Shown: piece by piece, positions 10,291 through 20,229 of the stretch
Layout: every line of letters begins with the position of its first letter
Position numbering within the stretch: position 1 is the stretch's first letter
Assembly (NCBI GenBank): GCA_039566865.1
Contig: CM076948.1
Span: 27,155,001-27,219,000, forward strand
Length of the DNA: 64,000 nt
Reading direction: 5' to 3'
DNA from: Aurelia coerulea
Taxonomy: Eukaryota; Cnidaria; Scyphozoa; Semaeostomeae; Ulmaridae
The notes under the pieces: generated by a model
Database searches by the model: none
Seen by the model: only the letters and a program-made list of their open reading frames with translations
Told to the model about the DNA's origin: nothing
Translations under genes and position numbers: made by a program

Positions 10291-11037
10291 TCGACAGAGA
10301 GCAAAGCTTCATGCTTGCTGCCTTGCTTCGTGTAGTAAAAGCCAAAAGGCAAGCAATGAGAATTTTGAAAGAGAGAAATTAGAATCAGCCAATCAAAAGC
10401 TACATACATACATAATAATAATAATACAGTTCTTTATACAGGGGTCGCTGTTATCAAGAAGGGTACTGAATAACATTACCTTACTCTCCGACAGGAAAGC
10501 AAAGACAATTTGCATCTCAAAATTTACGACCAGTAGCTATTGGCTAATTTCAAATGTATTTTACCCTCAATCAGAAAACGTACATACACTCATTACTAAA
10601 TACAATTTTGTGCTCTTTCTAACATCAATATTTGCTTTTAACAAGATTTATCGCTCTGTAAATGTTTCTGGTTTTAGAATGGTTTTAGATTCATTCAATT
10701 AAATACAACGCGCCTCAATTCCTGTGTTAGCAAGATTCTAGTCTGCAAATCTCAAATCTCGCACTAAATGAAGTGTCACTGAAGGGCTAATGAGTAAGTT
10801 TAAAATGAAACGCAATCTGTAAGATTGCACACATCAAAAATTCTTACCTGTATTTTGCAAATTAACGTATTTGAAGATTATGATTTGCAAATAAGGTTCG
10901 ATGTGAGATGTGTATTTGCTTATCAATGTAGGCCTATCTTAGCTGAGATGTAAGAGATAGCAAGAAAAGATATGGAGCACGTGGAGAGTACAAAAACAGT
11001 AAAATGAGATGATCACTGAATTAACAGTACACAGAAG
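10291..11037. other. Unassigned; a frame runs out of the MITE
   Basis: A plus-strand frame of about 150 codons starts inside the hairpin element at 10241 and ends at 10702. Because its first codons are transposon sequence and the rest has no known domain, I do not call it a gene. No other feature was seen. Confidence 0.45.
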
Positions 11038-11193
11038 GATTTGCTTGTTCACAAAAAAGCAGCAAGGCTGGTATACATTGACTATGATATCATCTTTGAA
11101 GATCTGCTGTCTGAAGATTTGCTTGTTCACAAAAAAGCAGCAAGGCTGGCATACATAAACTATGATTTCATTTTTGAAGATCTGCTGTTTAAA
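11038..11193 (+). repeat. 78-bp tandem duplication
   Basis: Two copies of a 78-bp unit (GATTTGCTTGTTCACAAAAA... to ...GATCTGCTG) follow each other with a few substitutions. Because 78 is a multiple of three, the frame stays open through both, but no known protein is encoded. Confidence 0.85.
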
Positions 11194-11401
11194 GATCATG
11201 ATTCATCAACAAAACCTACGGAGACTACCCGTTGAAATGTATAAAACGAATTTTAACCAAAATCTAGCATTGTTGAATGATATTTTACGATTTCATGAAT
11301 CTTCATATAATCTCAGAAATGAAAAATTTTCTACTAAAAAACCAAACACAGTTATTTATGGAACTGAAACTGTTTCTTGTAGATGAAGTCAGATTTGGAA
11401 T

Positions 11402-11535
11402 AACAATTGCAAAGGTAATTTCGATAGGAGCTGAAGGCTCTAGCTTCACATTGATGAAAGAACATCATGTCTTGAAAGGAAGAATTTTGGAAGAACATTC
11501 AATCAGAGGTACAATGTTGCTTGAAATGTTTACAA
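11402..11535 (+). pseudogene. Truncated copy of the PAN-domain first exon
   Basis: This stretch is almost identical to 14147-14285 in the PAN/lectin gene downstream, including codons for AKVISIGAEGSS and MKEHHVLKGRILEEH. It differs by a small deletion where the functional exon has YIQSEVQCC, which shifts the frame and removes the PAN cysteines. There is no upstream methionine with the signal peptide. It is best read as a recent partial duplication, not an expressed exon. Confidence 0.8.
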
Positions 11536-11539
11536 TGTT

Positions 11540-11660
11540 CAATTCAATGGGCTGAGAGCAATTCAATTCAATTCAATGGTCTGAGAGCAATTCAATTCAA
11601 TTCAATGGTCTGAGAGCAATTCAATTCAATGGTCTGAGAGCAATTCAATTCAATTCAATG
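11540..11660 (+). repeat. Tandem repeat with TCAATGGTCTGAGAGCAAT unit
   Basis: About four units of TTCAATGGTCTGAGAGCAA separated by variable runs of ATTCA follow the broken PAN exon. The variable ATTCA number makes units of 25-35 bp. Confidence 0.85.
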
Positions 11661-11832
11661 GTCTGAAAGCAGAGTGCACAAGCTTTCAAACCTCTGAACA
11701 TTTTCCCGACTCACAAAAAACAAGACACAACTAAAATATGAGCTTTTAAGAGATAAATTAAATTCTTCACACTGTACAATTTAGTTAATGTGTTAAATAA
11801 AAAAAAGTATTTATAACAAGTATTGAGTTAAG

Positions 11833-12340
11833 ATCCTCTTATTGCATCTCACAACTTCAATCAATAACAGTTTAGTTCAAGTGATTCAAAAAGAACAACA
11901 CTTTATTTCTCAGGCTTTTAGCTTAAATAGTAATCTTAACAAAATATTAAAAATTTAAAATCCTCTTATTGCATCTCACAACTTCAATCAATAACAGTTT
12001 AGTTCAAGTGATTCAAAAAGAACAACACTTTATTTCTCAGGCTTTTAGCTTAAATAGTAATCTTAACAAAATATTAAAAATTTAAAATCCTCTTATTGCA
12101 TCTCACAACTTCAATCAATAACAGTTTAGTTCAAGTGATTCAAAAAGAACAACATTCAAAAAGAACAACATTTTATTTCTCAGGCTTTTAGCTTAAATAG
12201 TAATCTTAACAAAATATTAAAAATTTAAAATCCTCTTATTGCATCTCACAACTTCAATCAATAACAGTTTAGTTCAAGTGATTCAAAAAGAAAGAACAAC
12301 ACTTATATTCTCAGGCTTTCAGCTTAAATAGACTAGTAAT
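11833..12340. repeat. 127-bp satellite-like array, four copies
   Basis: Units begin at 11833, 11960, 12087 and 12230 with ATCCTCTTATTGCATCTCAC. The first two steps are exactly 127 bp. The third unit is 143 bp because an internal 16-bp stretch around TTCAAAAAGAACAACA is doubled. Copies are nearly identical, implying recent expansion; the fourth has decayed most at its end. Confidence 0.9.
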
Positions 12341-12516
12341 GTAATAAAAGATTAAAATGTTTACTTTATTCCATGCATCACTAATGCAATATTTTGAAAG
12401 AACAGCTGTTGCTGCTAACTATATTCTCAAGGGATAATTATGAAGATATAAACCTCAAGGGATGATTGCATACTGCTGACAGTCTTCAAGTTTGCCAATA
12501 AGAAAAGGGAGAAAGT

Positions 12517-13398
12517 TTAAGGCCTAGGTTAAACGTCGCTCTTCTCATGCGCCGAACCTAATAGTTGAATTAGGCGCATGAGAAGAGCGACGTTTAACTT
12601 GATTAAGTTCGGCAGATTGAATTAGGTGCAGCAGAATGTACTTGGAGCGACTGGTCCTGTCGCATTATGCGACTCTGGAGCGACTTCAAGTTAGACGTCG
12701 CTCTCCTCATGCGCCGAACTTAATGCATAAATTATTCCTCATAATTTTCCGTTTTAAAGCGAGGCGGAGCATGCGTATATCTTCGAATAACGGGAAATTT
12801 GCCGGACGTGACTAAAAGGACAATGGCTTCTCTCGATTTTGTTGCGTCTGAGATAAAACATTGGTGACTGTATTCTAATTTTCAATCGAGCGAAACAAAA
12901 ACAAAACTTTCAGTTAATAGTATAGCTTGATTTCCGCATGATGTACACAAACTCAACTCTGAACGCAGACGTGTGACATTGCAAAAGTGGCACTGGCACG
13001 TCGACCCCGGCTAGCTACAAGGTATAACTTATGACTGAGATGTTGTTGATTATTCTTCGTTTTACACGATAAAACACTGTACAGTTATGTCCATGACAAA
13101 GTTTGAATATCATTTTGCTTGCCCAGAGTTAGTTGTGTTTTGCTTTCTCAAAATTGGTTGCGTCAGTTTTGTCAACATGCTTTTGTTCGTTGTTACTTTG
13201 AGAACAAAAGCTGAAGGACCTGTTCTAATGATTTTGTTGCTAGGCTACAAAGGATATCAGAAATTTAATTGTCTTTATATTAGGAGCGACACATTGGGAG
13301 CGACGTATAATTCAGTGTCGCTCTACCGTCGCTCTACAGTCGCTCCTAATTGTATTAGGTTCGGCGCATGAGAAGAGCGACGTTTAACCTAGGCCTAA
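12517..13398. mobile_element. Long-TIR element, GGCCTAGGTTAAACGTCGCT ends
   Basis: The terminal inverted repeats run for about 48 bp (GGCCTAGGTTAAACGTCGCT then CTTCTCATGCGCCGAACCTA and complement). TTAA lies on the left (12517-12520) and a decayed CTAA on the right. Extra inverted copies of the CGTCGCTCTTCTCATGCGCC motif occur at 12572 and 12690. The roughly 880-bp element has one 94-codon frame (13087-13371) that runs into the TIR and is not a transposase. Confidence 0.8.
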
Positions 13399-14107
13399 GG
13401 AACAGAATGCATTTTACAATTCCATATACCAGATTTGAGAGAGTTCATTGTTATTTTCTCCAAAATATTCTTTGTGGCGCAAAAGTAGACCTTCCTGTGA
13501 TGCGAAAGTCGTTCCTGGACTAGATTCTCTTTGTCTTGCTTTCATGAGGCGCACAAAGGATCATGGGTGACAATAGGCCTTTACGAAATAAAAAGAAAGC
13601 GGGACTCTACTGATCGAACATAAAAAGAACGTTTATATCTCGTTGGTTCGCTGGCATTTTGGTACATTTCATTTGGGCCTTGCCACAAGTAAAACAAATT
13701 CCAAAATTGGAAACATGATTAAATTGTGATCAAAAGCTTTTCCTGGTTGTTAAAATTTGATCAAAAAATTTTAGATTGCTGATATGGTGTGTAATTAAAC
13801 CATAAGACTATTTTAGATTCACAATTGCTTCGAATATTAAATGATATTTCCTTTGCGTGATGGATGGATGACATGACATAAATGAAATGGATGACAAGAA
13901 GTTAGACAAATGACATTTTTAGATCGAAGACCGCGTACACTTCAGTCCGATCACAATGAGAGCACGAGACCAAACAATCGCTGATTATCTGCAACTTATC
14001 ACTCTACCAATAACACATCAATAATTAACGGGAATGGGTCAAAATGTTATAAAATTGAATGCAAAACGTTTTTTACTGAGTAAGTTTCTGTCATCTGAGA
14101 ATCAAGC
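13399..14107. other. Upstream region of the PAN/lectin gene
   Basis: A lone end of the CACCCAG MITE family (GATCATGGGTGACAATAG, about 13560-13580) is the only repeat recognised. The stretch before 14108 presumably contains the promoter of the secreted-lectin gene; no motif could be assigned. Confidence 0.4.
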
Positions 14108-16648
14108 ATGCCTGAGATTCCTATTTGTTTCAACGTCTTGTTAATCCTTGCAAAGGTAATTTCGATAGGAGCTGAAGGCTCTAGCTTCATATTGATGAAA
14201 GAACATCATGTCTTGAAAGGAAGAATTTTGGAAGAACATTACATACAGTCTGAGGTACAATGTTGCTTGAAATGTTTACGAACGAGTGAGTGTAAAGGTG
14301 TAAATATATTGAACGGTGAGTCTATTGGAAACATCCATATCTTTTCTTAGCAAATCATTTGATATGAAAACAGTACTAACAAATAGAGTAAGGGCAAATT
14401 TTGTAGAATAAAAGATTCAGGTTTACGAAAATACAAAGCGATTTGCCTTTCTGAAGAATCGATTTCACACCTCTGAGTGCACTCAATCACATGAATATAA
14501 AGCGAAAAAGCAAAGCATTATGGTCGGCTGCGTTGAAGGTGGGAAATCTATTCTCGAGGCATTGGAATCGCTTTGTCTTCAACAGAACTGTATCCTTTGT
14601 TTTACGAATTTCACCCTTGCTAAACACTAGTGGTGGTCTGGCCACGTGGTTAAGGGGCAATGTTTCGAATCTTGTGGGCTCTACTCGCATGGGTTCGAAT
14701 CCTGTCGAGCTGTCCATCCTTCTGAGGTCGGTAAATGAGTTCTGAGAGAAACTCTGACGGCACGAGCTTTAGCTTTAGTGCCGCACGTTGCTTCTAAAAG
14801 CAGAAAAATCCCCTCAAGTAACTTTATTTTGACTGACCTGATATTTTTAAACGAGTATATGCATAGGTCCCAATCTTTAAAAAGATTGCTGTAAAATTCT
14901 GCGACCTGTTTCTTTGATTAAGATGCCTTGAAAGAAATTTTAGCTACTATGATAAGATTCTACTGGTGGATTTTTCTTTAATCCTCAATATTCTCAAAAT
15001 TAGAGTGCTGTACTTCTTTTTTTAAGAATTCAAGAAAAATTTGGAAGGATAAAATAGGAAACTATAGTAATTTTGAATTTTTTAAAGAAACAGAATAGTT
15101 TTGAAGAAATCTATAGTTTATGAATGTTTACAGTATCGTAAGCACAAGTTTTTCTGGACTTGTCCAAGTCTCACTTTTTTCATCAGTCGATTGAGCCACA
15201 AAAATTCAAAAGGAAAAGGGCGCTGCGGGATGAAAAAAGTGAGACTTGGATAAGTCCAAAGTATTTCATTCTTCCAGTTTGCAATTTAAAAGTTGATGAT
15301 GTCACATCCTCAAATGAGTTGAAGAATGTGCTGAAATATCAACGACATTTAAGATTTCTGAAATGTCCAATCGTAGCATTATCGCAAAGTATGAGCTAAA
15401 TTTAATTCAAACTAATCAATTCAAAGAAATAGGCCATTGAATTCTTTACCCACCATTTTAAAACTTTTGAACCAATGTCTTTTAAACTGACTATCGGGTG
15501 AGTCAATAAAAAGACCTGGCGTTTGAAACAATTCTGCTCTCTCAACATCAAAGCAATTATATTGAAAACCCCTAAATTAGGTTCAGTAATTTACTCGGCT
15601 TTAATCAGCCATTTGTTCCCGTCGATATGAGAGATAGTAAACAGAAAACCCCTTTCGAAAGCCTGCAAAAACGAAGGAAAACGACAAACAAAATTTCCCT
15701 TTGTTTTCCTTCCTGGCAATAATGACACTCACATGCAGACATGCATTCATGCATTTTGTCCTCTTGGGAGAATGGAATCCCCCTGAATAAGTTATACATA
15801 CTAAGGGAAAGACTTTTTCATTTCCCCAAGAGGATGCACATGCTAACTCGTTCTAAAGTCATTGCTGTAAGCAAAACACATTCGGGAAACTTGCTGATGA
15901 TTTTAGCACGTTTTTAAAGGTTTCTCGGAGGGACATGTTTTAGAAAATCCTTTGTAAAATCTTAACGGAGCGACTGATTTCAGCCAGGAAAAATTCTAAA
16001 ACTTATTGAACATGTTAGCTATTCGACTAGATGTTTCAAAATATTATTGCTTATATATTCAGGGAGCAGTAGCCTCTCAAACGCCGGGCATTTTGACTCA
16101 CCCAGCATTAGCAGTTACATCATAGTTAATGGGGACATCAAATTTCAAAATCTATTATTCCAGAGCTGGATTTGATTGACGCATCAATAACTGGCCAATC
16201 ATTGACAAGTCTCTTTTATATACACCATCAAGCGGGCAAATGTGTCACACTTTCTTCAGATGGAATAAAATTTATCCTGACAACTGCATGTACTGATCTC
16301 TTTGCATTGACGCCGTCCTCAAACCTGTTCCATGTCCCTACCAAGAAATGTGTCAAGGCGTATGCAAATGTTAAAAATTCATTCATAACTGTCACTAGCC
16401 ACTGCAATAAATTTACGCAATGGGAATCGTTGAAAGATAATTCATTGTATCATGTACAATACGATAAATGCGTGCACCCTCAAGATGGTCTTGCAACTCC
16501 TGGAGAAAATTGGTCCATTATTCTTTACAGTACTTGTGGAAGGATGGGAAAGTTGTTCCCATTTGAGCAAGGTTGGTATTTAGTACAGAGTGTCTCAGAA
16601 ACACTGTGCCTCGTTTGCGTGGCTGCTGCAGAGGAGATGAATTTTTAA
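14108..16648 (+). CDS. Secreted PAN/apple plus ricin-type lectin protein
   Basis: I read two exons, 14108-14315 and 16164-16648. They join in matching phase 1 with a GTGAGT donor and a pyrimidine-CAG acceptor, giving about 230 aa. Residues 1-24 look like a signal peptide (MPEIPICFNVLLILAKVIS). The first exon then carries the N-terminal half of a PAN/apple domain, with the cysteine cluster QCCLKCLRTSECKG. The second exon is a beta-trefoil lectin-like domain: AGKCVTL, the HVPTKKCV repeat, and YDKCVHPQDG followed by a Cys about 19 residues on. PAN plus this lectin type is common in cnidarian secreted proteins (from memory), where carbohydrate or matrix binding is presumed. An intermediate exon completing the PAN domain may be missing from my model. 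The last 22 or so codons after FEQG are transposon sequence, so the original C-terminus was lost or lies further on. Confidence 0.6.
14630..14715 (+). mobile_element. tRNA-Ser-like SINE head or tRNA pseudogene
   Basis: An A-box-like TGGCCACGTGGTTAAGG (14639-14655) and a perfect B-box GGTTCGAATCC (14692-14702) are spaced as in a class II tRNA. TTTCGAATC occupies the anticodon-loop position (CGA, serine). The acceptor and anticodon stems do not pair well, so this is unlikely to be a working tRNA. A related fragment lies at 8736-8800. Confidence 0.55.
14866..15475. mobile_element. GAGCATAGGTT-family element, copy 2, interrupted
   Basis: The block order matches 2869-3395: GCATAGGTCCCAATCTTTAA at the left, the AATTCAAGAAAAATTT centre, the GATGTCACATCCTCAAATGA segment, and a mirrored right end near 15470. 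A separate palindrome (15156-15261) sits inside it. The element lies in the intron of the PAN/lectin gene. Confidence 0.65.
15156..15261. mobile_element. Palindromic insert, GGACTTGTCCAAGTCTCAC arms
   Basis: The arms TGGACTTGTCCAAGTCTCAC and its near complement (GTGAGACTTGGATAAGTCCA) enclose about 50 bp. This segment has no counterpart in the sister element at 2869, so it inserted later. A looser relative with TGGACTTGCTCC ends lies at 18876-19020. Confidence 0.65.
15494..16104. mobile_element. TCGGGTGAGTCA-ended element (about 610 bp)
   Basis: The left end is TCGGGTGAGTCAATAAAAAG after TA; the right end is TGACTCACCCAG. Subterminal inverted blocks are GACCTGGCGTTTGA and TCAAACGCCGGGC. The interior contains a stem around TTTTGTCCTCTTGGGAGAAT and CCCAAGAGGATGCAC, shared with the copy at 20383. 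It lies in the PAN/lectin intron. Confidence 0.75.
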
Positions 16649-17495
16649 TTGTCTCAGTTTTTACACATTGCATATGTCAGGCTTTAACTGAGAGTTTGAG
16701 CTCTTGTTTCAGTCACTCTGACAAGTGGTTGCTGATTGATGGCAGAGGAAAGACAAAATAAAGGGTTGCTGGATGATCTTCTATTGTTCTCCAACAACGT
16801 CAAAATTAGGCCTATTTTAAAGGAAAGGGTCGCAGCATCTTTAAAATGATGGTGCTGTTTATCTGTCAGGTAACACTGACAACCCTTTTAACAATGCACA
16901 AAAATTTGAATATGGCACTAGAACCCCTTTCTTTCAAATGTTATTTGATGTTGACATTGCTGGAGAACAACAAAGTGCTATCTTTAAAGTAACCACTTAT
17001 ATTGCCTTTCCTCTGCCAGAAATTTTTCTATTTATTTATCAATTTATTTAAAGTTGGTTCATCATCAGCTCTAGTTCTACATTACATTATTACAATAATG
17101 TGAACTAATTTATACCAACTATTTACAAGAAAAATAAACCTATAATACAATGTAATGCACCTTACTAACAATCATTATCTACAAATCTTACAATGGCATT
17201 TTTCTCCACTCCAATTTTCTATGTTTCTCTTAACTATAGCAGCTGATGAAGCGCTCTTTATTAAATCAGGCATGCTGTTCCATAAGAGGCTGCATCGAAA
17301 CTTAATAGAATCAATGCCAAACATAATACTTTTCGTTGCAGGGCAAATGAGCAACCACACGTCACATTGAATAAAACAAGGTCTCAAACTCTAAGTTGAG
17401 ATATGACCCATGCAACTGTGCTGTGTAAAAACCGAGCCAATTGAAAACAACGTCTCCTCCACAGCAGCCACACAAACGGGTTTGGGGACACCCTG
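16586..17495. mobile_element. TA-flanked 910-bp MITE overlapping the lectin 3' end
   Basis: TA at 16584-16585 and 17496-17497 encloses inverted ends CAGAGTGTCTCAGAAACACT and the complement of CAGGGTGTCCCCAAACCC. The subterminal block TGTGTGGCTGCTGYRGAGGAG is conserved on both arms for about 180 bp. Partial copies occur at 20230-21070 and 32226-32618. The lectin reading frame continues about 60 bp into its left end before stopping at 16648. Confidence 0.8.
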
Positions 17496-17665
17496 TATGA
17501 TATTCAGTTAGCAAGAACCAGTTGTGTCGTTCATAGCCAGAACCAGATAAAAACATGTCTATTTCTGCTATGGACGTTACAGAATATTGTATTTTGTTGT
17601 AGCTTTAGTTTTAACAGTGATTTAAAAAACTCTCTGTTCAGTTAGAGCTTCTAAGCATATAAAAG

Positions 17666-17724
17666 TAGCCTGCATGCAGACTCGACTTTCCTAACGTGGG
17701 ATAGTAGAGTCTGCACGCAGGCTA
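17666..17724. mobile_element. 59-bp minimal TAGCCTGC hairpin
   Basis: Both termini of the 4720/5678 family (TAGCCTGCATGCAGAC and GTCTGCACGCAGGCTA) are present with only about 27 bp between them. TATAAAAG directly flanks both sides, consistent with an 8-9 bp target duplication. Confidence 0.85.
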
Positions 17725-18244
17725 TATAAAAGTGGGTAAAGCCACTCAATTTCAATTCTGGCAAATACGATATCAGTATTCTTGTTGAGATTGATTAGTT
17801 GCTCAAATATGGTTTGGCATGTATCAAGGTCTACTGTTTTGCAAGGCAATTTTTATCAAAGCCTTTTATATGCTTGTATTCCCTTGGACGTTGACCACTT
17901 TGAGCTTTAAATTTTCATTTACAAGTAAAACACTGGTTAGTGTACGGGCTATAGGAAACTCTTGATTAAAGACAAGAGATTTCTGTATATGATACACCGA
18001 GTCTTCCTAGTCCATTATTTTGTTCCTGCTACATTATAAACCAATTTTCAATGCCCGCTCGAGGCCGAGTGACGTGACCGAGAACCATCATGGCACTGAA
18101 CTTTTTTTCATGTTATACACAGATTAACAGGACAGTAACCACCCTGTGTACTATGCCACGAAAACAGGACTGCGAATAAACATAATTCAGGCACCCTTGG
18201 TAGATATTGTTGGTCTAACGCACCAATCGCATACAAACGAATCA
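17725..18244. other. Unassigned spacer
   Basis: No frame, repeat or RNA recognised. It ends with the left target duplication of the next element. Confidence 0.4.
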
Positions 18245-18252
18245 TGCACAAA

Positions 18253-18743
18253 CCCGGTGGGTGCAATTCAATTGTATAAGGTACACCACGCTCGTCCATA
18301 CCATTTCATAGGATACCCTTTTCTCTGACTTTCTAGCTGGTGAAAATACCCCTTATCATGGAAAATTTTGAAGGTAACCCCCCTTTAAAGGAGTATCACT
18401 GAGCCCTAAAGAAATCTGTACAGTACAAAAACTGGTCCTGAGAGAAAGGTTTGGGATTTTTGCACTTTATTACGATTCACTATTCTGATATCTCTTTGTT
18501 GGAAAATAGTAGAATCCAATAAAACTTGGGTATCAAACTTGGACCAGGGGAAATTGACTTTTATTCTAGGGTCCCGAGTCCACCAGCATTTAACTGTTTT
18601 TGGGTCGGGATATTTTCTGAAGAAAAATACCCCGTTTTTTCTGAGATTCTAGGTCCTAGGATTCTGCTTCGAATGTGCCCCTTTCTCGGCGAAATCATGG
18701 ACGAGGGTGGTGTCATGTTTTCATTAACATTGCACCCACCGGG
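18253..18743. mobile_element. CCCGGTGGGTGCA element, 491 bp, 8-bp TSD, copy 1
   Basis: The perfect terminal repeats are CCCGGTGGGTGCA and TGCACCCACCGGG. The 8-bp duplication TGCACAAA is intact at 18245-18252 and 18744-18751. The interior aligns over its whole length with 49694-50197. An 8-bp duplication suits hAT or P-type transposases; no transposase is encoded. Confidence 0.92.
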
Positions 18744-18875
18744 TGCACAAATAATCTGCATTGATACATCCTAAGCATCAGGGTCTTGATTCAAATTTCT
18801 CTTATAAAGGCTCTGGTATCCACGGCAGTGTAGACAAACCAACTGAATTACTGACTTCTGATATCAAACCAGGAG

Positions 18876-19020
18876 TGGACTTGCTCCTGGAAAGGGTAAA
18901 AAGAAAGAAAGGGAAGGAGAGCGAGATGTTCTCGTTCCCCTTTCTCTTCCCTTTCTTTCTTCTTTCCCCGTGTCCTCCTGTATTTATTGATGAAGAGCGA
19001 GACTTGGAGCAAGTCCAAAC
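18876..19020. repeat. Palindrome with homopurine/homopyrimidine stem
   Basis: The outer arms TGGACTTGCTCC and GGAGCAAGTCCA enclose a stem of AAAGAAAGGGAAGGAGAGCG facing CCCCTTTCTCTTCCCTTTCT. One strand of each arm is almost pure purine, so the tract could form a cruciform or triplex. It is probably a MITE related to 15156. Confidence 0.65.
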
Positions 19021-19668
19021 CAAGAGGGACAATGTGGCCGACTAAATTTCTGAATGTATTTTCTTTTCTAGTTAACTTTGTCAAATGTCAGCTAATGTCA
19101 CAGAATGGATCTTCGAGTGAAAACAAATTTGAAAAGAAGCAAAACTGGAACTATTTTGAAATGAATTAGTGACCGGCAAAAGGATGAAGACAGAACAATT
19201 AGTAAATTTCTCGTAGATAAAAGCACGGATGAATAGTAGCTAACTGGGCCTACAAATCTGCGCATGGTCGTTAAGTCAGGCCTAATTGATTAACTATGCA
19301 GTTTATATCACCCTTGTATAAAACAAATTCAAATTGAATAAAATGATATTAAATGGAAGCATTGCAGTCAAAACTTATAGCTCATTTTCACACTGAGATA
19401 GTTAAACCAACTTTATCTAAACCAGGTTAAATTTCAACCAATCAAATTTCGTTTCGATTTGTTGGATTGACCAATCAGAACATTAGCTCACCTGCTTTAG
19501 TTCATGCTGGTTTAGCTCGTATGTCGAAATGGGGGTAATATTCAAAATATAAAATAATAAGTTTTAAGTTTACTTCTGTGTGTAAAAAGCATTTTAGCTA
19601 AATGATTTTGGCAGTAGTCAGTCTCAATGTCAATAATGCAATGTTTTTATTCTCAAGTACATTGAAGG
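19021..19668. other. Unassigned spacer
   Basis: No convincing frame or repeat was recognised in this AT-rich interval. Confidence 0.4.
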
Positions 19669-19857
19669 CATTGTCTATCAGCTATTCTATGAAAGAGTCT
19701 GGGTCTAGCGATGTTATTATACATTCTTATACGAGACGTTCATTTGAATGGAGTTAGAGCATCTATTATTATTGTTTGCAACCGAAAATTCTGTGTACGT
19801 CTCAAAATATCGTTCGATTCAGACTCTCTTGCAGAGTAGCTAAAAGATCTTTTGCTA
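19669..19857. mobile_element. AATAGACC-family hairpin MITE, diverged copy
   Basis: The termini TTGTCTATCAGCTATTCTA and GAGTAGCTAAAAGATCTTTT correspond to the family ends with several changes. The internal GAGTCTGGGTCTAGCGATG and CGTTCGATTCAGACTCT blocks are retained. Size (about 189 bp) matches the family. Confidence 0.7.
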
Positions 19858-19912
19858 CAAGAATAATGCAGCTAATAATCAGTTTTAGACTACCCAATTT
19901 TTAGACTACCCA

Positions 19913-20095
19913 TTGTCAGTGGGCACAAAGAAAGAGTTACTGAACGGAATCAGAGAACAACAAATGAAGTTTTTCGGACATGTAGTTAGAGAAGGAAACA
20001 TAGAAGAATTGATCACAACAGGAAGAATTGAAGGCACTAGGGACAGAGGGAGACAAAGAATAAAACAGCTTGACAACATCAGAGGATTATTCAAT
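19913..20095 (+). pseudogene. LINE reverse-transcriptase C-terminal remnant
   Basis: The translated stretch contains REQQMKFFGHVVREGNIEEL followed by TTGRIEGTRDRGRQRIKQL. This is the signature found just after the reverse-transcriptase domain in many animal non-LTR retrotransposons (residues like FLGH, then a LxTGKIEGxRxRGRQR pattern). Nothing else of the element is recognisable and the frame stops soon after. It is a short, immobile fragment. Confidence 0.75.
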
Positions 20096-20229
20096 TTTCA
20101 AAAATCTTTTTTTAAACTATTTCTTCCAAAAAGTTTTGCTGCCCTTCTGCAGCCTTCTCATACGTTAAAGATTTCATCAAAAGTGTCATTTTTTAGGTTA
20201 CCCTGTAATTTGCTGGGTGTTCCCAAAAT

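Noticed and set aside
10241..10702. 153-codon plus-strand frame
   Set aside because: Its first codons are the right arm of a hairpin MITE and the rest has no domain or splice context.
14491..14745. 84-codon plus-strand frame
   Set aside because: It covers the tRNA-like SINE and has no protein signature.
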